In this document: piece by piece, positions 9,476 through 18,822 of the stretch | Position numbering within the stretch: position 1 is the first letter of the stretch | Layout of the letters: each line of letters opens with the position of its first letter | Assembly (NCBI RefSeq): GCF_900115195.1 | Contig: NZ_FOVO01000033.1 | Span: forward strand, 1 to 36,463 | Source: Xenorhabdus japonica | GTDB lineage: Bacteria > Pseudomonadota > Gammaproteobacteria > Enterobacterales > Enterobacteriaceae | Reading direction: 5' to 3' | Length of the DNA stretch: 36,463 nucleotides | Made by a program: the position numbers and the translations under genes | Notes under the pieces: model-generated | The model's database searches: none | Told to the model about the DNA's origin: nothing | What the model saw: only the letters and a program-made list of their open reading frames with translations

Positions 9476-9498
9476 AGACCTTATGTAATTATTTACGT

Positions 9499-9861
9499 TC
9501 AAAGCTGGCGAAAACGACTACGCACATTGTAAGTTTCAGAAGTAACATAACGTTCCATTTGACGCAAACGTGCTTCGCTTGCCTTCAATTGGTAGTCTAC
9601 TTCATTCAACATTTTCTGTGCTGATGGCTCTCTGTTTTTTTCCTCTGCTAAATATCCCGCAGGCGCGGGATCCATTACAAAGGTCAAGATAATATAAGCC
9701 AATACCGTTATGCCAAATAGCCCAAAGAATAGCGATAATACCGTGATGGTGCGGATAAGCGGAACAGGTACATCAAAATAGTCTGCCAGCCCAGCACAAA
9801 CCCCTTTAACCATCCCCTGTTCTGGTAAACGGTAAAGTTTTTTGCGGTATTCATTTGACAT
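9499..9861 (-). CDS. pspC: Phage shock protein C
   Basis: PspC is an inner-membrane protein that works with PspB to relieve PspA inhibition of PspF during membrane stress. The 120 residues start MSNEYRKKLYRLPEQG and contain the PspC domain signature (KGVCAGLADYFDVP). A strong transmembrane segment spans about residues 38-66 (ITVLSLFFGLFGITVLAYII). I use the ATG at 9861, which shares one base with the pspB stop codon (TAATG). An in-frame ATG five codons further upstream is less likely. A basic, coiled C-terminus follows the membrane segment. Confidence 0.94.
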   Translation of the reverse strand: MSNEYRKKLYRLPEQGMVKGVCAGLADYFDVPVPLIRTITVLSLFFGLFGITVLAYIILTFVMDPAPAGYLAEEKNREPSAQKMLNEVDYQLKASEARLRQMERYVTSETYNVRSRFRQL

Positions 9862-10088
9862 TATGACTGTCTCCAATTTGGATGCTCTGCATCAAGGATA
9901 TCTTCTAACGTTTTAATCCTTTCTTGCATACGCCTGGCATTCTCTGTCAATTGTTCTAATCGCTGAATTTCCCTGTTCCCTAACTGACCCCGATTGCCAT
10001 TCTGGTTGCTGTAATGTAGCCATAACCAGATGGGTAAGACAAAAAGCACAAAAATGCTCAGCGGGATCCCAAGAAATATATAGCCCAT
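9861..10088 (-). CDS. pspB: Phage shock protein B
   Basis: PspB is a small inner-membrane protein of the phage shock response that, with PspC, senses envelope damage and binds PspA. The 75 residues match the family length. One N-terminal transmembrane helix (about 3-25, IFLGIPLSIFVLFVLPIWLW) is followed by a cytoplasmic amphipathic helix (QRLEQLTENARRMQERIKTLEDIL). The gene lies 32 bp after pspA and overlaps pspC by one base, consistent with a single pspABC transcript. Confidence 0.94.
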   Translation of the reverse strand: MGYIFLGIPLSIFVLFVLPIWLWLHYSNQNGNRGQLGNREIQRLEQLTENARRMQERIKTLEDILDAEHPNWRQS

Positions 10089-10120
10089 TATCTTTCCTTA
10101 ATTGTGCATGACATATGTCA

Positions 10121-10792
10121 TCATTGTGAGTCTTTAATATTCATTTTAGCTTTCAAGGCCGCAAGTTGTGCACTGATTTCATCATCTGCCTTCAATTCAG
10201 CAAATTGTTGTTCGAGTGATTTCTGTTTACCCAGTCCAACAGCTTCAGCCTCTGCTTCCATGTGGTCTATCCGGCGCTCAAACTGTTCAAAACGCGCCAT
10301 TGCCTCATCGATTTTACCACTATCCAATTGACGGCGTACTTCGCGCGAAGATGCTGCTGCTTGATGGCGCAGAGTTAATGATTGTCGCCTTGCTCGCGCC
10401 TCTGTCAATTTATTTTCCAGCTCAGTCACTTCACCTTTAATCCGTTCCAGAGTTTCATCCAGAATAGACAATTCGTGTATTAGCATTTCAACTAAGCTAC
10501 TGACTTTTTGTTTTTCGATCAATGCTGCACGTGCTAAATCTTCTTTGCCCTTGCCCAGTGCCAATTCAGCTTTTTCTTGCCAACCATCAATTTGATTTTC
10601 ACCCATGCTGATACGGCGCAAAAGTTGTTTTTTCTCTGCCAATGTACGGGCTAAAGTAGAGCGGATTTCCACCAGCGTGTCTTCCATTTCCTGAATCATC
10701 AAGCGAACCATTTTCTGTGGATCTTCGGCTTTATCCAGCAGAGAGGAAATATTAGCGTTCACGATATCAGCAAAACGAGAGAAAATACCCAT
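10121..10792 (-). CDS. pspA: Phage shock protein A
   Basis: PspA is the peripheral membrane effector of the phage shock response; it inhibits PspF and, as large oligomers, supports the damaged inner membrane. The 223 residues start [19 protein letters not shown], the amphipathic membrane-binding helix. A long coiled coil follows ([39 protein letters not shown]). I choose the second of two close ATGs because it matches the family start and gives the better spacing to AGAGG. The gene is divergent from pspF and preceded by a sigma-54 promoter. Confidence 0.96.
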   Translation of the reverse strand: MGIFSRFADIVNANISSLLDKAEDPQKMVRLMIQEMEDTLVEIRSTLARTLAEKKQLLRRISMGENQIDGWQEKAELALGKGKEDLARAALIEKQKVSSLVEMLIHELSILDETLERIKGEVTELENKLTEARARRQSLTLRHQAAASSREVRRQLDSGKIDEAMARFEQFERRIDHMEAEAEAVGLGKQKSLEQQFAELKADDEISAQLAALKAKMNIKDSQ

Positions 10793-10884
10793 AGTCATAA
10801 ACCTCTTTCATTAGAATGTATGTATGTTATGCCTGTGTATTGTTAAATACGGATACAAGATACACGGTAAGACACTTAACTAAA

Positions 10885-10901
10885 CACAAAATACATGCCA
10901 A
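10885..10901 (-). promoter_or_regulatory. Sigma-54 promoter of pspABC
   Basis: On the minus strand, TTGGCATGTATTTTGTG matches the sigma-54 pattern TGGCAYR-N4-TTGY, with GG at -24 and GT at -12. The E. coli pspA promoter likewise ends TTGTA. It lies about 95 bp upstream of the pspA ATG. The AT-rich DNA between it and pspF (10905-10990) would hold the PspF and IHF sites, which I cannot delimit. Confidence 0.75.
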
Positions 10902-11010
10902 CTTTCTTTTTTTGATTATCTAATTGAAATAACTCGAATAGTTTTTTATTTGCTTTTTTATTGCGATAAGCTAACGTAGTTAAATTGACCAATTGTTGGC
11001 GAAAAATACT

Positions 11011-12015
11011 ATGTCTCAGTTTATTGATAATTTATTAGGTGAAGCAAACTGTTTTATTGAAATTTTGGAACAAGTCTCCGCACTGGCAAAATTAAACAAG
11101 CCTGTTTTAGTTCTGGGAGAACGAGGGACAGGCAAAGAGTTAATTGCCCATCGGTTACACTATCTTTCTCCGCGTTGGCAAGGCCCTTTTATTTCTCTGA
11201 ATTGTGCAGCACTCAATGAAAATTTGCTTGATTCAGAGCTCTTTGGTCATGAGGCTGGGGCTTTCACCGGTGCCCGTTCAAAACATCAAGGTCGCTTTGA
11301 ACGAGCTGATGGAGGAACCTTGTTTCTTGATGAACTCGCTACTGCACCCATGCAGGTACAGGAAAAATTACTGCGGGTCATTGAATATGGTCATTTAGAG
11401 CGCGTAGGCGGTACTCAGTCATTGCAAGTCGATGTACGGTTGATCTGTGCAACCAACGAAGATTTACCCTCTATGGCAGTTCGTGGAAAATTCAGAGCCG
11501 ATTTGCTCGATAGACTTGCTTTTGACGTCGTTCATATCCCACCGCTACGTCAACGGCAAGCAGATGTTATGTTACTGGCACAGAACTTTGCAATTCAGAT
11601 GTGCCGTGAATTGAATCTGCCATTTTTTCCGGGGTTTACTGGCGAGGCTAAACAACAATTACTCTCTTATCATTGGCCCGGCAATGTTCGCGAATTAAAG
11701 AACGTCATCGAACGTTCCATTTATCGGCATGGTAATAATGAAAATGAATTAAATACGATTATTATCAATCCCTTTTTACCATCACAGCAATCTATCCCAC
11801 CATCTACTGACAGCAGAATTACCAATTTTCCCCTTCCTGGGTTACCTCTTGATTTACGACAGTGGCAAAACGATAGCGAAAAGAGTTTAATCATGCAGGC
11901 TTTGACAAAAAGTCAATTCAATCAGAAAAAAGCCGCTGACAAACTTAACTTAACTTACCATCAGCTACGCGGGTTAATCAAAAAACACCATATCAACCTT
12001 TATGATAACGATTAA
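11011..12015 (+). CDS. pspF: Psp operon transcriptional activator PspF
   Basis: PspF is the sigma-54 enhancer-binding protein that activates pspA and lacks a receiver domain, being controlled by direct binding of PspA. I choose the ATG at 11011, giving 334 residues (MSQFIDNLLGEAN). A TTG 18 bp upstream is possible, but the family starts here. Walker A is GERGTGKE (36-43), the sigma-54-contacting loop GAFTGA is at 83-88, and the Walker B region is GGTLFLDELATA. The C-terminal helix-turn-helix reads NQKKAADKLNLTYHQLRGL. The Shine-Dalgarno sequence is weak, which may fit the low levels expected of this regulator. Confidence 0.95.
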   Translation: MSQFIDNLLGEANCFIEILEQVSALAKLNKPVLVLGERGTGKELIAHRLHYLSPRWQGPFISLNCAALNENLLDSELFGHEAGAFTGARSKHQGRFERADGGTLFLDELATAPMQVQEKLLRVIEYGHLERVGGTQSLQVDVRLICATNEDLPSMAVRGKFRADLLDRLAFDVVHIPPLRQRQADVMLLAQNFAIQMCRELNLPFFPGFTGEAKQQLLSYHWPGNVRELKNVIERSIYRHGNNENELNTIIINPFLPSQQSIPPSTDSRITNFPLPGLPLDLRQWQNDSEKSLIMQALTKSQFNQKKAADKLNLTYHQLRGLIKKHHINLYDND

Positions 12016-12072
12016 ATAAAAAGTCAGCCAAGCAGAGTAATCAATTAAAGGCATGCAGATAATAGATAGATA

Positions 12073-12190
12073 AAAAAATAGCCGGCACCCGAGCCGGCTA
12101 ATAAAAATACTGGAAGCAATGTGAGCAATGTCGTGCCTTTTCTGAGATTACCTACTTGATACTACAAGAGTATCTCCCTGAAAGCACGAT
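12073..12190 (-). ncRNA. ryhB: RyhB, Fur-repressed small regulatory RNA
   Basis: RyhB is an Hfq-dependent small RNA that represses mRNAs of iron-using proteins when iron is scarce. On the minus strand the stretch GCACGACATTGCTCACATTG followed by CTTCCAGTATT (12107-12137) is identical to the E. coli RyhB core as I remember it. A GC-rich terminator stem (12079-12100) and a run of seven Ts come next. The start near 12190 is set by a -10 element TTATCA (12196-12201) and a -35 element TTTACA (12219-12224), 17 bp apart. The length is about 118 nt against 90 nt in E. coli. The gene converges on pspF and is divergent from sapA, not at the E. coli position. The 5' portion is not conserved. Confidence 0.93.
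12079..12100 (-). terminator. Rho-independent terminator of ryhB
   Basis: A perfect 8-bp stem, TAGCCGGC (12079-12086) and GCCGGCTA (12093-12100), has a 6-nt loop. On the minus strand it is followed by seven Ts (12072-12078), as Hfq-binding small RNAs require. It could also stop transcription coming from pspF. Confidence 0.85.
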
Positions 12191-12209
12191 GAGAATGATA
12201 ATGTTTATC
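12191..12209 (-). promoter_or_regulatory. Fur box over the ryhB -10 element
   Basis: GAGAATGATAATGTTTATC matches the 19-bp Fur consensus GATAATGATAATCATTATC at 16 positions. It covers the predicted ryhB -10 element, so iron-loaded Fur would block the promoter. Confidence 0.8.
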
Positions 12210-12234
12210 AGTTACATTTGTAAAGCACTTTATT

Positions 12235-12253
12235 GAGAATCTTTCTCATTATC
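12235..12253. promoter_or_regulatory. Second Fur box between ryhB and sapA
   Basis: GAGAATCTTTCTCATTATC matches the Fur consensus at 14 of 19 positions. It lies upstream of the ryhB -35 element and about 19 bp upstream of a candidate sapA -35 element, so it could serve either promoter. Confidence 0.55.
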
Positions 12254-12271
12254 GTGATCTGGCCGTTGTTT

Positions 12272-12301
12272 TTGAGCAAAAAGCGTTAATTAAGTTACAA
12301 T
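12272..12301 (+). promoter_or_regulatory. Candidate sapA promoter
   Basis: TTGAGC (12272-12277) and TACAAT (12296-12301) are separated by 18 bp. This places a transcription start near 12308, about 26 nt before the sapA ATG. Confidence 0.35.
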
Positions 12302-12333
12302 AGCCAAATTCTTTTTTATGACTGACATTTTAT

Positions 12334-14052
12334 ATGCGTTATTTGATTTACTGGATCATATTATTGATTTCCATCCTGACTCTGGTGGTCAAGAATGCTA
12401 TTCCAGAAACTATTGCGGAATCCATTCCAGAACCGGAGACAAACAACACATCGGAAAGCCTGTCTCATATTCCGACAGCTTTACAACAGAGTGGATTTAT
12501 TTATTGCGTTAATGGCAATTTAAATACGTTTAATCCACAAATGGCTATCAGTGGCTTGGCCGTGGATACTCTTGCTGTGCAGATTTATAATCGCTTACTG
12601 GGAGTTGATCCCCTTAGCTATGATTTGGTTCCTGAGCTGGCTACTGACTGGGAAGTTCTGGACAATGGGACAACCTATCGCTTTTATCTACGCCATAATG
12701 TTGCCTTCCAGTCAACCAATTGGTTTATACCAACCCGCGCTATGAATGCGGATGATGTCATTTTCAGTTTCCGCAGGCTATTCGATAAAACACATGATTA
12801 TCATAAGGTTAATAGTGGTCACTATCCCTATTTTGATAGTTTGCAATTTGCTAATTCAGTGAAGGATATTCGAAAAATTGACGAATATACCGTTGAATTC
12901 CACCTTAATACTCCCAATGCATCTTTTCTCTGGTACCTAGCAACACACCATGCACCTATACTATCTCAGGAATATGCTCAAAAGTTGCAACAAATGCATC
13001 AACAGAAACAATTAGACTGGAAACCTGTTGGAACAGGCCCCTTCATGATGAAAGATTATAGGATGGGACAATTTATCCGCCTTGTTCGCCATGATAAATA
13101 CTGGAAAGGTAAACCACATATGGAACAGGTTGTTATAGATATTGGTACTGGTAGTACAGGCAGGATCTCAAAACTGCTCACAGGTGAATGCGATGTACTG
13201 GCTTATCCCGATACTAACCAGCTAAACATTGTAAATAATGACCCGAATCTGAGCCAGACATCACAGCCTGGCATGAATGTCGCTTATCTCGCATTTAATA
13301 CCAGCAAACCACCGTTAAATAAGCTGGAAGTTCGTCAAGCTATTGCTTATGCCATCAATAACCAACGTCTGATGCAATCCATTTACAATAAAATGGCAAA
13401 AACGGCAACCTCTATTTTACCTGATATATCATGGGCATATGATCAGAGTATTGAAGTTACCGAATACGATCCTGTGAAGTCCCATAAGATGTTAAGTGAA
13501 CTGGAATTAAGTGGATTGGAATTAACATTATGGGTTCCAACAGCTTCAAAAGCTTATAATCCACGCCCACTGAAAATGGCAGAGTTAATTCAGGCAGATT
13601 TAGCAAGAGTTGGTATTAAGATATCTATTCATCCCGTAGAAGACAGCTTTCAGGAAAATCTACAGAGGAATAAGGACTATGATATGGTACTGACAGGCTG
13701 GTCTGCCGATAGCAATGATCCCGATAGTTTTTTCCGTCCATTATTGAGTTGTGCCGCAATTGCATCTAACACAAACCTGAGCCGCTGGTGTAATTCAGCT
13801 TTTGATAATGCTCTTCGTCAAGCTTTGTTAAATCAACAAGTTGCCTCACGCAAAGACGATTATTTTTTTGCACAAAAAATCCTCGCGCAACAATTACCCT
13901 TGCTGCCACTGGCTTATTCAATGCATTTGCAAAGCTTTCGCAATAATCTTAAGGGATTGGTATTCAACCCGTTTGGCGTTGGCACCTTTGACAAGGTTTA
14001 CCGTGCACAGGAAGCTGCCGTTCCTAATGAAAATAAAAAGGGAAGCAAATGA
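12334..14052 (+). CDS. sapA: Peptide-binding protein SapA of the Sap ABC transporter
   Basis: SapA is the periplasmic solute-binding protein (SBP family 5) of the Sap importer, linked in Salmonella and Haemophilus to resistance to antimicrobial peptides. The 572 residues start with a hydrophobic signal segment ([14 protein letters not shown]); no lipobox is obvious. The mature part matches E. coli SapA strongly ([44 protein letters not shown]). The N-terminal linker (about residues 20-50) is longer and less conserved than in E. coli. The stop codon overlaps the sapB start by 4 bp, and the gene heads sapABCDF. In E. coli SapBCDF has been tied to putrescine export, so the substrate here is open. 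Confidence 0.95.
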   Translation: MRYLIYWIILLISILTLVVKNAIPETIAESIPEPETNNTSESLSHIPTALQQSGFIYCVNGNLNTFNPQMAISGLAVDTLAVQIYNRLLGVDPLSYDLVPELATDWEVLDNGTTYRFYLRHNVAFQSTNWFIPTRAMNADDVIFSFRRLFDKTHDYHKVNSGHYPYFDSLQFANSVKDIRKIDEYTVEFHLNTPNASFLWYLATHHAPILSQEYAQKLQQMHQQKQLDWKPVGTGPFMMKDYRMGQFIRLVRHDKYWKGKPHMEQVVIDIGTGSTGRISKLLTGECDVLAYPDTNQLNIVNNDPNLSQTSQPGMNVAYLAFNTSKPPLNKLEVRQAIAYAINNQRLMQSIYNKMAKTATSILPDISWAYDQSIEVTEYDPVKSHKMLSELELSGLELTLWVPTASKAYNPRPLKMAELIQADLARVGIKISIHPVEDSFQENLQRNKDYDMVLTGWSADSNDPDSFFRPLLSCAAIASNTNLSRWCNSAFDNALRQALLNQQVASRKDDYFFAQKILAQQLPLLPLAYSMHLQSFRNNLKGLVFNPFGVGTFDKVYRAQEAAVPNENKKGSK

Positions 14053-15014
14053 TTATTTATATCCTACGTCGTTTGTTGCTTCTGATTGTGACATTATTTT
14101 TTCTTTCATTTATCAGTTTCAGCCTGATGTATTTCACACCTAGTGGTTCCTTGAGTGGAGTACCATTGTTAGATGCCTATGTATACTATGTCTATAACCT
14201 GTTTCAATGGGATTTTGGTGTTTCCAAAATTAATGGTCAACAGGTTATTGAACAACTGTACGCTGTTCTCCCCGCAACTATGGAGTTTTGTATCCTCTCT
14301 TTTTCTATGGCGTTGTTAATTGGTATTCCTCTTGGGATTATTGCTGGTGTCTGGCGTAATAAAAAAGCAGATATCATTATCAGTACACTTACTCTATGTG
14401 GTTTTTCCATCCCGGTTTTCTGGCTGGCTTTGCTACTGATCCTTCTTTGTTCACTTAGCTTAACTTGGTTACCTGTTTCAGGGCGATTTTATCTACTCTA
14501 TCAACCGGAAACTGTCACTGGTTCTGCACTGATTGATGTCTGGCTGTCAAAGACGCCTTATCACCATGAGATGGTTATTAACGTCGTTATGCATATGATA
14601 TTGCCCGTCATCACTCTGTCTGTTGTCCCTACAACCGAAGTTATTCGTTTGATGCGCAACAGTGTTGAAGAAATTTCAGGTGCAAACTATATCAAATCAG
14701 CAGCAACCCGTGGTTTATCCCGGCTAACTATTATTCGCCGTCATCTATTACACAATGCCCTGCCGCCCATCATTCCTAAATTAGGATTACAGTTCTCAAC
14801 TATGCTCACATTAGCTATGGTGACGGAGAAAATCTTCGGCTGGCCAGGTTTAGGACCCTGGCTCATCAACGCTATCCAACAGCAAGATTATCCCGCAATC
14901 TCAGCAGGTATCATTGTGATAGGCACGCTGATTATTTCAGTTAATATGTTGACAGATATTATTGGAGTGATAGCTAATCCCCTGAAGCATAAGGAATGGT
15001 ATGCCCTTAGATAA
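14049..15014 (+). CDS. sapB: Sap ABC transporter permease SapB
   Basis: SapB is one of two inner-membrane permease subunits of the Sap transporter. The 321 residues have an N-terminal helix (about 9-28) and further hydrophobic segments near 75-100, 112-145, 175-200, 240-265 and 285-310. The inner-membrane loop [18 protein letters not shown] is typical of DppB/OppB-type permeases and contacts the ATPases. Its ATG overlaps the sapA stop (ATGA) and its 3' end overlaps sapC by 14 bp, so the subunits are probably translated together. Confidence 0.95.
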   Translation: MIIYILRRLLLLIVTLFFLSFISFSLMYFTPSGSLSGVPLLDAYVYYVYNLFQWDFGVSKINGQQVIEQLYAVLPATMEFCILSFSMALLIGIPLGIIAGVWRNKKADIIISTLTLCGFSIPVFWLALLLILLCSLSLTWLPVSGRFYLLYQPETVTGSALIDVWLSKTPYHHEMVINVVMHMILPVITLSVVPTTEVIRLMRNSVEEISGANYIKSAATRGLSRLTIIRRHLLHNALPPIIPKLGLQFSTMLTLAMVTEKIFGWPGLGPWLINAIQQQDYPAISAGIIVIGTLIISVNMLTDIIGVIANPLKHKEWYALR

Positions 15015-15888
15015 TTTTTACCAAGAAAAGAAAATGCCATCGCCATTGAAAGTTATCTGGCGATTTTTCTATGCTGATGTATTGGCGATGACTGGTTTTT
15101 ATGGGGTATTAATTTTAATTGCACTGAGTTTGTTCGGAGAGTATCTAGCCCCATATCCACTTGATCTACAATTTGATAACCAGATTACACCACCTTCATG
15201 GTCGCATTCAGGCAATGTCTCCTTTTTCCTTGGAACTGACGATCTCGGTCGTGATATTTTCAGCCGTCTATTGATTGGCACATCTTCCACATTTGGGGGA
15301 GCTTTGGTTGCCACTGCAGCGGTAGCTATTATAGGATTAATCATCGGTAGCCTTGCCGGAATGACGCGTGGATTGAAATCGGCGGTTCTGAACCATATTT
15401 TTGATACTTTACTCGCTATTCCTTCGTTTCTACTGGCTATCATTATCGTTGCTTTTGTTGGAGCCAGCCTGCACCATGCCATGATTGCAGTTTCACTGGC
15501 ATTACTTCCAAGAATAATACGCACTGTTTATACAGCTGTGCATAAAGAACTGGATAAAGAGTACATTATCGCAGCACGCCTAGACGGTGCTTCAAATCAC
15601 CATATTTTACGCTATGCCATTTTTCCCAATATCACGGCAGTGATAGTCGGTGAGTTAACTCGCGCGCTCTCCATCACTATTCTTGAGATTACAGCATTGG
15701 GATTTCTCGATCTTGGTGCACAAAGACCATCTCCCGAATGGGGAGCCATGATGAAAAATTCATTGGAGCTACTCCCTAATGCACCATGGATTGTTATGTT
15801 TCCCGGAGCAGCAATTATGCTCAGCGTCCTACTGGTTAACTTACTGGGTGATGGCCTCCACCGTGCTATTAACGCAGGAGTCGAATAA
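15001..15888 (+). CDS. sapC: Sap ABC transporter permease SapC
   Basis: SapC is the second permease subunit of the Sap transporter. The 295 residues start [20 protein letters not shown] and show the OppC/DppC pattern. One N-terminal helix (about 28-50) and a periplasmic loop with [17 protein letters not shown] precede five further helices. The EAA-like loop reads [12 protein letters not shown]. The start is inside sapB by 14 bp and is supported by alignment to E. coli SapC from the first residue. The stop shares one base with the sapD start. Confidence 0.95.
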   Translation: MPLDNFYQEKKMPSPLKVIWRFFYADVLAMTGFYGVLILIALSLFGEYLAPYPLDLQFDNQITPPSWSHSGNVSFFLGTDDLGRDIFSRLLIGTSSTFGGALVATAAVAIIGLIIGSLAGMTRGLKSAVLNHIFDTLLAIPSFLLAIIIVAFVGASLHHAMIAVSLALLPRIIRTVYTAVHKELDKEYIIAARLDGASNHHILRYAIFPNITAVIVGELTRALSITILEITALGFLDLGAQRPSPEWGAMMKNSLELLPNAPWIVMFPGAAIMLSVLLVNLLGDGLHRAINAGVE

Positions 15889-16880
15889 TGCCGTTACTCG
15901 ATATTCGAAACCTCACCATTGAATTCATGACGGCAGAAGGCCCCGTCAAAGCCATTGACCGAATGAGTATTTCACTAACAGAAGGTGAAATACTGGGTTT
16001 GGCTGGTGAGTCAGGCTCAGGTAAGAGTTTGATTGCCAAAGCGATTTGTGGTGTAACCAAAGATAATATTAAAGTCACTGCAGATCGTTTTCGCTTTAAC
16101 GACATTGATTTGTTGCGCCTGACGTCACGACAGCGACGTAAGGTGATTGGTCATAATATTTCAATGATTTTTCAGGAACCACAATCATGTCTCGATCCAT
16201 CAGAAAGTGTTGGTAAGCAAATTATTCAATCTATTCCTAAATGGACGTATAAAGGTCGTTGGTGGCAGCGACTTAACTGGCGAAAACGCCGTGCGATTGA
16301 GTTGTTGCACCGCGTTGGTATTAAAGATCACTATGATATTATGCTCAGTTATCCTTATGAATTAACTGAAGGTGAATGTCAAAAAGTAATGATTGCCATT
16401 GCGCTTGCCAACCAGCCACGGTTATTGATTGCCGATGAACCAACCAATGCAATGGAACCTACGACGCGAGCCCAAATATACCGTTTACTTTCAAGCTTAA
16501 ATCAGAACAACAACATGACTATCCTGTTAATCAGTCATGACCTGCAAATGATGAGTAAACTGGTTAAACGCATCAATGTTCTGTATTGTGGTCAGACCGT
16601 GGAAAATGCTACCCCGGATGAGTTGCTGCTGAAACCTTATCACCCCTATACTCAAGCTCTAATCCGTTCAATTCCTGATTTTGGCAGCCAATTACCACAC
16701 AAAAGTCGGTTAAATACGCTGTCTGGAGTTATTCCATCACTGGAACATCTACCGGTAGGTTGCCGCTTGGGGTCACGTTGTCCTTATGCACAGAAAACCT
16801 GTATTGAAACCCCACGCTTACGGGTGATCAAAAACCATGCATTCGCCTGCCATTTCCCTTTGAATATTGAGGAATCGTAA
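15888..16880 (+). CDS. sapD: Sap ABC transporter ATPase SapD
   Basis: SapD is an ABC ATPase of the Sap transporter; in E. coli it also supports Trk potassium uptake. The 330 residues contain Walker A GESGSGKS (40-47), Q-loop FQEPQ, and Walker B LLIADEP. The signature region reads LTEGECQKV instead of LSGGQ, as in E. coli SapD. The C-terminal OppD-type extension has a cysteine-rich patch ([14 protein letters not shown] and a later CHF). In Opp/Dpp ATPases such cysteines can hold an iron-sulfur cluster. The start shares one base with the sapC stop codon. Confidence 0.95.
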   Translation: MPLLDIRNLTIEFMTAEGPVKAIDRMSISLTEGEILGLAGESGSGKSLIAKAICGVTKDNIKVTADRFRFNDIDLLRLTSRQRRKVIGHNISMIFQEPQSCLDPSESVGKQIIQSIPKWTYKGRWWQRLNWRKRRAIELLHRVGIKDHYDIMLSYPYELTEGECQKVMIAIALANQPRLLIADEPTNAMEPTTRAQIYRLLSSLNQNNNMTILLISHDLQMMSKLVKRINVLYCGQTVENATPDELLLKPYHPYTQALIRSIPDFGSQLPHKSRLNTLSGVIPSLEHLPVGCRLGSRCPYAQKTCIETPRLRVIKNHAFACHFPLNIEES

Positions 16881-17690
16881 GTGGTTGAGACATTATTGGA
16901 AGTTAAAAACCTGACTAAAACATTTCGCTATCAAACCGGGTTATTTCGCCGTCATCAGCTTGATGCCGTAAAACCGATAAGTTTTACCCTGCAACCGAAA
17001 AAAACACTGGCCATCATTGGTGAAAATGGTTCCGGTAAATCCACATTAGCGAGAATGCTATCCGGAGTTATCGAACCAACTTCAGGTAATATTTTGATTA
17101 ACGGTCATAAGCTGTCTTACGGAGATTACAGCTATCGCAGTCAGCGCATTCGCATGATTTTTCAGGATCCCAGCACATCACTGAATCCTCGTCAGCGTAT
17201 TGGCCAGATTCTGGATATACCGTTAATATTGAATACGGAGTTATCCCCCTCTGAACGGGAAAAACGTATTAACCAAACATTGCGTCAAGTTGGTTTACTG
17301 CCAGATCATGCCAATTATTATCCACACATGCTCGCCTCAGGACAGAAACAGAGTGTAGCTTTGGCGCGGGCTCTAATATTACAACCACAAATTATTGTTG
17401 CAGACGAAGCATTGGCTTCTCTTGATGTGTCAATGCGCTCCCAAATAGTCAATTTAATGTTAGAACTACAAGAAAAACATGAAATTTCATATATCTACGT
17501 TACCCAACATCTCGGTATGGTGAAGCATATCAGTGATCAAATACTGGTGATGCATCAAGGAGAAGTTGTCGAACGTGGCAATACAGCGGAGGTTCTGGCT
17601 TCTCCACTGCATGTTATTACACGTAAATTGATAGCCAGTCATTTTGGTGAAGCCCTGTCTGCTGAAGCATGGCGACAGGATATTACCTGA
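16881..17690 (+). CDS. sapF: Sap ABC transporter ATPase SapF
   Basis: SapF is the second ABC ATPase of the Sap transporter and ends the operon. The 269 residues start at a GTG immediately after the sapD stop codon. Walker A is GENGSGKS (47-54), Q-loop FQDPSTSLNPRQR, the signature region reads LASGQKQS, and Walker B is IIVADEALASLD. The length matches E. coli SapF (268 residues). No strong terminator follows at once; the next hairpin lies at 17742-17764. Confidence 0.95.
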   Translation: MVETLLEVKNLTKTFRYQTGLFRRHQLDAVKPISFTLQPKKTLAIIGENGSGKSTLARMLSGVIEPTSGNILINGHKLSYGDYSYRSQRIRMIFQDPSTSLNPRQRIGQILDIPLILNTELSPSEREKRINQTLRQVGLLPDHANYYPHMLASGQKQSVALARALILQPQIIVADEALASLDVSMRSQIVNLMLELQEKHEISYIYVTQHLGMVKHISDQILVMHQGEVVERGNTAEVLASPLHVITRKLIASHFGEALSAEAWRQDIT

Positions 17691-17741
17691 TGTTTTTATT
17701 GGGTGTATTTTAATCACTGATCGGAACAGAATGGGAAACTC

Positions 17742-17764
17742 ACCACATTTCCCTCCGGTGTGGT
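17742..17764. other. Hairpin between sapF and fabI with a nearby -10-like box
   Basis: ACCACA (17742-17747) and TGTGGT (17759-17764) form a 6-bp stem around an 11-nt loop. The box TAGAAT (17764-17769) follows directly and could be the fabI -10 element, with a start near 17776 and a leader of about 100 nt. The hairpin might end the sap transcript, but it has no U tract, so I cannot choose between terminator and operator. Confidence 0.35.
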
Positions 17765-17877
17765 AGAATCACCTCCGTTTATTCATAAGAAATACCACAG
17801 CCATGGTTGGATATTTGTTATTTTTGTTTCCCCATGACTTTTGGTGTTTGATCACAAAGAACAATAAGGATACTGCT

Positions 17878-18666
17878 ATGGGTTTCATGACCGGCAAGCG
17901 CATTCTCATTACTGGTGTCGCCAGCAAACTGTCTATCGCTTATGGAATTGCCAAGGCAATGCACGATCAAGGAGCAGAGCTGGCTTTTACCTATCAAAAT
18001 GATAAATTGAAACCTCGTGTCGAAGAATTCGCCGCATCTCTGAATTCGAATATCATTCTGCCATGTGATGTGGCTGAAGATGAAAGTATCGACGCATTGT
18101 TCGTTGAACTAGGTAAAGTATGGCCTAAATTCGATGGTTTTGTTCACTCTATCGGTTATGCACCAGCTGACCAGCTTGATGGGGATTATGTTAATGCTGT
18201 CAGCCGTGAAGGCTTTAAAATTGCACATGACATCAGTGCATACAGTTTCGTCGCAATGGCGAAAGCCTGCCGTGAGATGCTGAATCCTAGTTCTGCTCTG
18301 CTCACCTTAAGCTATCTGGGTGCAGAGCGTGCAATTCCTAACTATAACGTAATGGGTCTGGCGAAAGCTTCTCTGGAAGCAAACGTGCGTTATATGGCAA
18401 ATGCAATGGGTGTTGAAGGGGTCCGTGTTAATGGTATCTCTGCTGGCCCAATTCGTACTCTGGCGGCTTCAGGTATCAAAGATTTCCGTAAAATGCTGGC
18501 GCATTGTGAAGCAGTTACACCTATTCGCCGCACTGTAACAACAGAAGATGTTGGTAATGCTGCTGCCTTCTTGTGTTCAGATCTGGCTGGAGGTGTTACC
18601 GGTGAGATCTTGCATGTTGATGGTGGCTTCAGCATCGCTGCTATGAACGAGTTAGAATTAAAGTAA
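17878..18666 (+). CDS. fabI: Enoyl-[acyl-carrier-protein] reductase (NADH) FabI
   Basis: FabI catalyses the last reduction in each cycle of fatty acid elongation. I place the start at the ATG at 17878, behind AAGGA, giving 262 residues as in E. coli. An upstream in-frame ATG at 17803 would add 25 unrelated residues. The protein is a short-chain dehydrogenase with NADH-binding [11 protein letters not shown] and catalytic Y146, Y156 and K163. The triclosan-pocket residues G93 and M159 are the sensitive-type residues; position 94 is Y rather than the F I recall in E. coli. The gene follows sapF, as in E. coli, and ends in a clear hairpin. Confidence 0.97.
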   Translation: MGFMTGKRILITGVASKLSIAYGIAKAMHDQGAELAFTYQNDKLKPRVEEFAASLNSNIILPCDVAEDESIDALFVELGKVWPKFDGFVHSIGYAPADQLDGDYVNAVSREGFKIAHDISAYSFVAMAKACREMLNPSSALLTLSYLGAERAIPNYNVMGLAKASLEANVRYMANAMGVEGVRVNGISAGPIRTLAASGIKDFRKMLAHCEAVTPIRRTVTTEDVGNAAAFLCSDLAGGVTGEILHVDGGFSIAAMNELELK

Positions 18667-18685
18667 TCGCTCGTTGATATATCGA

Positions 18686-18723
18686 AGATGGTCTCATCCA
18701 TAAAATTATGGTTGAGACTATCT
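18686..18723 (+). terminator. Terminator of fabI
   Basis: AGATGGTCTCA (18686-18696) pairs with TGAGACTATCT (18713-18723) with one G-U pair; CCATAAAATTATGG forms a second helix inside. CTTTCTT follows. It also faces the 3' end of pdxY. Confidence 0.7.
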
Positions 18724-18822
18724 CTTTCTTCTTACCCTCAATTAGGTAGCACCAACATGCTAGCCAAGGCTATATACTATCCAAGACTATCGAAAGCGTA
18801 ATTTCACTGATAATCTTCAGTG

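Noticed and set aside
12334-12400. Lipoprotein signal in SapA
   Set aside because: The hydrophobic N-terminal segment lacks a lipobox cysteine, so an ordinary Sec signal peptide is preferred.
15099-15524. Antisense ORF of 141 codons inside sapC
   Set aside because: Sense strand is a clear permease gene; the antisense frame is a by-product of its codon pattern.
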